64,000 bases of DNA, from positions 1-64,000 of the forward strand of contig JACRCQ010000004.1 of NCBI GenBank assembly GCA_016218915.1. The letters run 5' to 3'. Both the position numbers and the translations under genes were made by a program. Numbering within the stretch: the stretch's first letter is position 1; each line of letters starts with the position of its first letter. The notes under the pieces are model-generated. The model saw only the letters and a program-made list of their open reading frames with translations. It was not told the origin of the DNA and did not search any database. This document shows positions 60,378 through 64,000 of this stretch, one piece after another. Source of the DNA: Deltaproteobacteria bacterium. Its GTDB lineage: Bacteria; Myxococcota_A; Polyangia; Polyangiales; Polyangiaceae.

Positions 60378-61903
60378 GGCTGCGCCTCGACCGGCCACGC
60401 GCAGCGCATCCCCACCATGGTCTCCCTGGCATTGGGAACGTCGAGGAACCTCCGCGCGCTCCGAAGGTAGGTCTCGCCAGCGGTCCAGGCGCCGCCCCGT
60501 ACGCACCTGGGAAGATCTCCCTTGGCGAGGCATGCGGGGTTGGTGATCGGAGCCTTGAACCAGCACTCGCTCGAATACGGTACACACGAGTCCAGCGTCC
60601 ACTCGCTCAAGCTTCCGCCCAGGCCCACAGCGCCGATCGGCGTCACATCCCCTGGCTCTGCGTCGCGGACCGGCCGAGGTCCCAGCCCGAGCGCGTTGCA
60701 CAGGCCGTATTCCGAAGGACGTGGCGTGATGCGGCCGTACACGGCCCTGTCGCAGGTGGGAAGTGCGTCGCCCCACGCAAAGTCCGTTCGTCGCGCTCTG
60801 CCCGCCGCGGCCGCGACATATTCCCACTGCGCCTCGGTCGGGAGGTCTCCTCCCAGGAACTGGCAGAATTGACGCGCCGTGCTCCAGGGAATGCACGACA
60901 GACCGTAGTCTTCCCTGCCGCGCGGTGACTTGCTCCAGGTGCAGTAGCCGGTGTCCCTGTAGTCGTCGACCGATACGAGATCACCTTCGTTTGCAAGAGG
61001 CGGGAGACTCGTGGGCGCAAAGCCGCTGGCAAGCGCGGTCCGATACCGCTCGACCGTCACCTCGTAGCGGTCGAGCTGGAAGCTCCGGATGCGTGCGATC
61101 CGCTCTGGTACCGTCTCCAGCCCCACATCGAACACGAAGCTCGAGCTGCCCAGCACGGTCACCCCGCCTGGCACGCAGATGCGCGCAGGGTCCGGCAGGG
61201 TGCACGGCTCGGCACCCCACGTTCCCTGCGCTGTGGTCGTGGGAAGGTCCATGCTCGGGTCGATCGGAGATTCGACCACAGGGACTCGCTTCTGCTCCTG
61301 GTCCACGCAGGTCTCCGCTGAGCCAGCGGCAGGCAGAAATGCCTCTGTGCTGGCGCCGAACTTCGCCATCGTTCCAGCGCAGGCGCCGTGCAGGGTCACC
61401 CGCACGCTCCCTCGCACGCCAGGTGTGAGCCTGACCCGGAGCAGACGATCGACTGTGACCAGGGGCTGCGGCTCCGTGGGCGGAGTCACATCCTGGCCTT
61501 CTCTCATCAGACGCGGGCGCGCGAGCGGATCGACCTCGGGTTCGTCCGCCCCCCAATCGCGGAACCGCTCCCCGCGGTAGTCTCGGGATCGGTCCAGAGC
61601 CCACGCGCGCAGGCGCACCCAGACCAGCTTGTCCGTAAGCTCGTCGTCGGAGTAGACGCTGAAGCTCACAGGCCAGTCGCTCGGATCCTCGCGCAAGATG
61701 TCTGCGCTCTCGAGCCACGTGTCGTCCGTGTACACGTCCACCCGCAGCCGGCCCACCACGGATGGCACGGGAAGATCGGTGTCAGCGACGACGAGGACTT
61801 CTGCGCGAGGGGGGAGCTCTGACTGTTGTTTGCAGCCGATCGGCGAGAGACTGAGGGCGACAGCGGGCACGATCCAGCGCAGCGCCCTGGGGCGGTGGGT
61901 CAT
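60374..61903 (-). CDS. SUMF1/FGE-domain lipoprotein, paralogue
   Basis: 509 residues from ATG 61903 (ATG 61927 is also in frame; neither has a strong Shine-Dalgarno). Lipobox SPIGC. The layout matches its downstream neighbour: an N-terminal beta domain ('EVLVVADTDLPVPSVVGRLR'), then 'ICVPGGVTVLGSSSF', 'FQLDRYEVTVERYRTAL', 'LSCIPWSTARQFCQFLGGDL', 'PTEAQWEYVAAAAGRARRTD', 'SLSEWTLDSCVPY', 'VRGGAWTAGETYLRSARRFL' and 'GMRCAWP'. The pair probably arose by duplication. Role at the cell surface is unknown; sulfatase activation is not supported. Confidence 0.85.
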   Translation of the reverse strand: MTHRPRALRWIVPAVALSLSPIGCKQQSELPPRAEVLVVADTDLPVPSVVGRLRVDVYTDDTWLESADILREDPSDWPVSFSVYSDDELTDKLVWVRLRAWALDRSRDYRGERFRDWGADEPEVDPLARPRLMREGQDVTPPTEPQPLVTVDRLLRVRLTPGVRGSVRVTLHGACAGTMAKFGASTEAFLPAAGSAETCVDQEQKRVPVVESPIDPSMDLPTTTAQGTWGAEPCTLPDPARICVPGGVTVLGSSSFVFDVGLETVPERIARIRSFQLDRYEVTVERYRTALASGFAPTSLPPLANEGDLVSVDDYRDTGYCTWSKSPRGREDYGLSCIPWSTARQFCQFLGGDLPTEAQWEYVAAAAGRARRTDFAWGDALPTCDRAVYGRITPRPSEYGLCNALGLGPRPVRDAEPGDVTPIGAVGLGGSLSEWTLDSCVPYSSECWFKAPITNPACLAKGDLPRCVRGGAWTAGETYLRSARRFLDVPNARETMVGMRCAWPVEAQP

Positions 61904-62173
61904 TGGGATCGGCTGGGAAGGGAGCATGTCGGCTTGGGGATACTAATGCTGCGTGCCCGAAGTGCGTAGCGGGATCGCTCCTACGCGAGTAGAGCACGGC
62001 GCAACAAGATCACATCAGGCTGGCGATGGGGAGCGGGCCGCCGCATAGCTTTATGCGCCGCAAGCGCAATCAACCGGAAATCGCGGCGATCGACAGGGCC
62101 AGGACCTGGCAGGCGGGCCGCAAGAGCGTGGTCATGCTCGGGCGCGCATGGCGGATGGCTTTGCGCGACCTAG

Positions 62174-62377
62174 TCACTGGGTCCAGCGTGGTCGGCGCGT
62201 GCCCACGACCAGCCCCCCGGCACGCCCACGCTTGCCAACCGGAAAGACCTTGCGATCGAGGTACGCTTTGCGGAGCTGGCCGGTCGTCTTGAATCCACGG
62301 TACTTCGCGGCCGTCGTGGTGATGTGGCTCGGCCATAGGCGCCGGGCGCAAGGCGAGCCGGTCGCGTGGACGGTCAT
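62174..62377 (-). CDS. Small basic hypothetical protein
   Basis: 67 residues with G/C third-position bias like real genes here. The C-terminal half 'KYRGFKTTGQLRKAYLDRKV' and 'GKRGRAGGLVVGTRRPRW' is basic and could bind nucleic acid. No family is recognised and no Shine-Dalgarno is clear. It could be a decayed fragment. The rest of the 61904-62638 gap shows no convincing gene. Confidence 0.3.
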   Translation of the reverse strand: MTVHATGSPCARRLWPSHITTTAAKYRGFKTTGQLRKAYLDRKVFPVGKRGRAGGLVVGTRRPRWTQ

Positions 62378-62638
62378 GGGCGCGGGGGAGCGGCTGCTCG
62401 TGGAGGTTGGCGGGCAGAGCGCGGAGGAGCCGGCGGGCTTTCAATGCCGGATAGGCGACCGGCTCTTTTCGTGGAGGCTGTGCTACGGAGTCTTCCATGT
62501 GCCGGGGTTGCTAGAGCGAACGCTGTCCGAGCCGAAGGCGTTGGTTTGGCCGTAGCGGCTCCTGCGGGCGCGCGTCAGGGCGTCGTGTCCTTCGACTCGT
62601 GCGTGAAGGCCGGCGAGATGTACGTCGTGCGCACGGTC

Positions 62639-63070
62639 TCAGGCCGCAAGCGGATTGCGCCATCGCAGTCCAGGAAAGCGCCCGAAGTCGGAGTCGTTCG
62701 AGATGAGCTCCGCTTGGTACTCGATGGCCAAGGCAGCGAGATGCGTGTCCGTGGTCAGGCTCGCGGCTACGCCGGTTGCCTCGAACAGGCGCCTCAAGAT
62801 GACGAGGTGCTGTGGTCCAGGCTCCACGATACGTACCGCGGGGCGCGAGAACCACGCCTCGACGCGGGCGAGCGCAGCCGACGGGCTCAGCGGCTCCGCC
62901 AGCACGCGAGGGTGCGTCGTAAGGCGCACAAAGCCGAGCGCGACAACCCAAGGCACCCCTACGGGCAGATCGCGGCTGAGCGCCTTCTCCCAGAACGCTC
63001 GCGCCTTGCCGTGCAGCGGCGCCGACTCGTTGTACGCGTACACGAGCAGGTTCAGGTCCGGGATGATCAC
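62639..63070 (-). CDS. vapC: PIN-domain toxin VapC
   Basis: 143 residues. PIN-domain acidic residues are seen in 'IIPDLNLLVYAYNESAPLHG' (Asp5), 'VVALGFVRLTTHPRV', 'TDTHLAALAIEYQAELIS' (Asp) and 'NDSDFGRFPGLRWRNPL'. This matches VapC ribonucleases, which usually cut tRNA or rRNA. The gene overlaps the antitoxin stop by 4 bp (ATGA), the normal order antitoxin-toxin. Confidence 0.92.
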   Translation of the reverse strand: MIIPDLNLLVYAYNESAPLHGKARAFWEKALSRDLPVGVPWVVALGFVRLTTHPRVLAEPLSPSAALARVEAWFSRPAVRIVEPGPQHLVILRRLFEATGVAASLTTDTHLAALAIEYQAELISNDSDFGRFPGLRWRNPLAA

Positions 63071-63342
63071 CGTCCACCTGTCGCGGCAGCGCGCTCCAAG
63101 CCGTGCTCGGCCTCGAGATCATCGCTCAGCTGGTTGAGCCGGAGCCGATCGACCCCGGCGCGAAACGCGGAGCGAAACGGTTCGAGCCGAAAGGGCTTGC
63201 TCGGCCGCGAGCTGCGCTCCTGGGCAACGAGCCCGCGCCGGAGCACGGCGTTGACCGTTGCCTTGAACGACCCCTTGCTGCGGCCCGCAAGCTCTCGCAG
63301 CCGCTCGGCCACGTCGTCGTCAAGCGTCAGCGTCGTACGCAT
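63067..63342 (-). CDS. Ribbon-helix-helix antitoxin (VapB-like)
   Basis: 91 residues. 'MRTTLTLDDDVAERLRELAG' and 'FKATVNAVLRRGL' form a ribbon-helix-helix DNA-binding domain. The C-terminal part ('LEPFRSAFRAGVDRLRLNQL') would wrap the toxin. It should neutralise VapC and repress its own promoter. The promoter directly upstream has two palindromes, and the expected transcript starts at or next to the ATG, so it is probably leaderless. Confidence 0.9.
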   Translation of the reverse strand: MRTTLTLDDDVAERLRELAGRSKGSFKATVNAVLRRGLVAQERSSRPSKPFRLEPFRSAFRAGVDRLRLNQLSDDLEAEHGLERAAATGGR

Positions 63343-63347
63343 CTAGA

Positions 63348-63377
63348 CATCATGATGCTACACATATGTGATGTCAA
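63348..63377 (-). promoter_or_regulatory. vapBC promoter with palindromic operators
   Basis: Minus strand TTGACA (63372-63377) and CATGAT (63349-63354) are 17 bp apart. CACATATGTG (63361-63370) lies in the spacer and CATCATGATG (63348-63357) covers the -10. The predicted start is within a base or two of the antitoxin ATG (63342). Good candidate for autorepression. Confidence 0.65.
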
Positions 63378-63804
63378 GATGCTGAGCGGTGTATGTGCCC
63401 AGGTTCGCTCCATTGTCCCTGACGCATCCTCGGCCATCCGAGGGAGCCCGGACCGAAGCCCGCGCGGCGTCCGGAATCTGCGGATCAGCCCGACATTCAC
63501 CCAGCCAGCCATCGATTCGGCTGGCGCCTCGCCGATGGCTGGTGGATCGAGCGGGTCTGTCAACGGCCCGCAACGTGCCTGCTTCTGACTTTTTCGGACA
63601 CGGTTTGGCTACACCTTCAGGCACCTGTGTAGCCTCTCAGGATACGGCCGAGGAAGGTCGGTGCTGGATTGGGGACGCGCAACCGGGGCCGGACCTTCTC
63701 TTCCTTGCGGAAAGCGCGATTGCCTGCGTGCAAAGCCCCCCAATCTCCACTGACATCCAGTTGGCTCAACCTTTGCTGTGCAGGCACTCGAATGGAGGTC
63801 CCAG
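63378..63804. other. Intergenic region without convincing gene
   Basis: No frame has recognisable coding sequence. An 8-bp stem (GGCTACAC 63607-63614 with 63627-63634, 12-nt loop) is the only clear structure; it lacks a T-run, so it is not a standard terminator. Confidence 0.4.
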
Positions 63805-64000
63805 GTGAAACGAGAACTAGGCTTGATTCTTGTGCTGTTGGTTGGCGCTGTAGCTTGCAACAAGCCGCAGGGTGACGGGATTGCCTCAGAAGCCGACGCT
63901 GGCCGGTCGTCGGTCGTAGCTCCGGGCGCCACGAGCGCTGCGACCAAGCCAGGACCGGCAACCGCGGTCACTGTGTCCCCGGGCGGTGGCACGACGGTCA
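63805..64000 (+). CDS. Lipoprotein, N-terminal fragment (runs off window)
   Basis: GTG 63805 with GGAGG 6 nt upstream begins 'MKRELGLILVLLVGAVACNK', a lipoprotein signal with lipobox AVAC. About 65 residues are visible, continuing Ala/Gly/Ser/Thr-rich ('ASEADAGRSSVVAPGATSAA'), a typical linker. The rest lies outside the window, so function cannot be given. Confidence 0.7.
   Translation, partial: MKRELGLILVLLVGAVACNKPQGDGIASEADAGRSSVVAPGATSAATKPGPATAVTVSPGGGTTV

Noticed and set aside
62026..62555. Overlapping frames suggesting a decayed transposase
   Set aside because: No DDE or HUH motif and no terminal inverted repeats could be found; only a small basic frame on the minus strand is kept at low confidence.
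63389..63808. Open frame of 139 codons upstream of the last lipoprotein
   Set aside because: Composition is Pro/Ser/Arg-rich without any motif or ribosome site, as expected for a chance frame in high-GC DNA.

Overview
The window looks like chromosomal DNA of a myxobacterium or close relative (Myxococcota). GC is uniformly high with strong G/C third positions. The content fits too: several Hanks-type Ser/Thr kinases, many cysteine-rich secreted lipoproteins, formylglycine-enzyme-like (SUMF1) lipoproteins, a PEGA/TPR barrel protein and a TolQR/TonB-type motor set. No ribosomal RNA, phage or complete insertion sequence is visible. Both ends cut through genes for secreted proteins.

Layout. 1-9.6 kb: a secreted beta-propeller protein (partial), a DUF2804 protein overlapping a PAS protein, then a minus-strand set of TPR protein, Ser/Thr kinase and membrane protein, and a divergent lipoprotein. 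9.6-16.5 kb: a GT39-type glycosyltransferase, a 2Fe-2S ferredoxin, a DUF1848 protein, and a tightly coupled module of kinase, TPR/PEGA barrel and SUMF1-like protein. 16.5-21.1 kb: truD, an ExbB/ExbD/TonB-like operon, a lone cyclic-nucleotide-binding protein and lexA. 21.2-27.3 kb: an envelope operon (DUF4398 lipoprotein, OmpA-family protein with calcium-type repeats, large outer-membrane-like protein), an acyl-CoA synthetase and two copies of a palindromic intergenic repeat in opposite orientation.

27.3-33.5 kb is one compact minus-strand operon: plsB-like acyltransferase, zinc-ribbon/histone-fold protein, MepA endopeptidase, orphan DNA methyltransferase, family-4 uracil-DNA glycosylase, DUF2085 protein. 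33.5-36.2 kb: a lipoprotein, a YbgC thioesterase, a SAM methyltransferase whose frame runs into a tRNA-Met(CAT) on the other strand, and that tRNA with its own promoter. 36.4-42.1 kb holds the main find: a five-gene type III-B CRISPR effector operon (cmr2-cmr3-cmr4-cmr5-cmr6). It has no Cmr1, no Cas6, no adaptation genes and no CRISPR array in the window. Its Cas10/Cmr2 subunit has lost the HD nuclease signature and carries AGDE in place of GGDD, while Cmr4 keeps its RNase aspartate.

42.1-64 kb is mostly surface and signalling proteins: a nine-unit cysteine-repeat lipoprotein, a PilZ protein, a kinase fused to a STAND NTPase, a HAD-UbiA fusion, a membrane metalloprotease with a zinc finger, and Cys-rich lipoproteins. 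It also holds a lipoprotein with a complete peptidylarginine deiminase domain (all four catalytic residues present) co-transcribed with a HEAT-repeat protein, a CrtI-like oxidoreductase, two SUMF1-like lipoproteins in tandem, a vapBC toxin-antitoxin pair and the start of another lipoprotein.

All assignments come from reading motifs and gene order by eye; no database or structure search was run.
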